Positions 63,979-64,000 of a DNA stretch of 64,000 nucleotides are shown one piece after another. The notes under the pieces were generated by a model. The model was not told the origin of the DNA. It was given only the letters and a program-made list of their open reading frames with translations, and did not search any database. Source of the DNA: Streptococcus cuniculi (GTDB lineage: Bacteria > Bacillota > Bacilli > Lactobacillales > Streptococcaceae); assembly GCF_001921845.1 (NCBI RefSeq), contig NZ_MSJM01000003.1, positions 124,001-188,000 of the forward strand, given 5' to 3'. The first letter of the stretch is position 1. Every line of letters starts with the position of its first letter. A program made the translations under genes and the position numbers.

Positions 63979-64000
63979 GCTATTTATGATAAATGAACAC

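Overview
The window reads as a stretch of chromosome from a low-GC Gram-positive coccus of the genus Streptococcus. Supporting evidence is the gene order recN-argR-tlyA-ispA-xseBA, murI-rdgB-yfcE-cbpB-xerD-like-scpA-scpB-rluB-yidD and pepF terminator-O-methyltransferase-prsA, a mevalonate pathway for isoprenoids, a Dpr-type Dps protein, class Ib ribonucleotide reductase, a PerR box, NrdR boxes, a T-box and an FMN riboswitch. Several proteins look like those of the S. suis/S. sanguinis side of the genus, but the species cannot be settled from the sequence alone. No rRNA, tRNA, prophage or complete insertion sequence was seen.

Layout. 1-4.5 kb: DEAD-box helicase, peptidoglycan deacetylase PgdA, glyoxalase, a probable type I toxin-antitoxin locus (26-residue holin-like toxin with a convergent antisense RNA) and phosphoglycerate mutase. 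4.6-8.6 kb: a mevalonate operon (thiolase, mvaS, mvaA) behind a long structured leader. 8.6-18.5 kb: GNAT, YiaA-like protein, HU, the degV-GDSL-ypmS group, a phosphatase and the overlapping xseA-xseB-ispA-tlyA-argR-recN operon. 18.6-22.3 kb: a five-unit tandem hairpin repeat next to an ABC exporter and sensor kinase whose response regulator is frameshifted. 22.4-27.4 kb: PerR-controlled dps, tyrosine phosphatase, MORN protein, OatA-like acyltransferase, PAP2 and riboswitch-controlled ribU. 27.7-35.6 kb: trmL, a leaderless type II-A CRISPR array joined to the end of yidD with no cas genes in the window, then the rluB-to-murI operon.

35.7-42.5 kb: a membrane-anchored unknown, lysA, an MFS/ArsR operon with an extra 54-residue ORF, a DUF1846 protein and an intergenic region full of small mobile repeats. 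42.5-48.9 kb: an AfuABC/FbpABC-type ABC importer with a YesMN-type two-component system; both transcription units carry CcpA cre sites, which favours a carbon compound such as a sugar phosphate over iron. 49-55.3 kb: ptsHI and an NrdR-controlled nrdH-nrdE-(SnoaL-like)-nrdF group. 55.3-58.2 kb: an XRE-regulated cassette of small membrane proteins in decay, one gene being split by a 105-bp MITE. 58.3-64 kb: alaS behind a T-box that first reads a LURP-one/tubby-like gene, then nested repeats, PrsA and an O-methyltransferase.

The best candidates for something new are the type I toxin-antitoxin locus at 3.35-3.71 kb, the yidD-fused CRISPR array, the covarying 55-bp tandem hairpins at 18.7-18.95 kb, the XRE small-membrane-protein cassette, and the 28-residue ORF divergent from the NrdR boxes.
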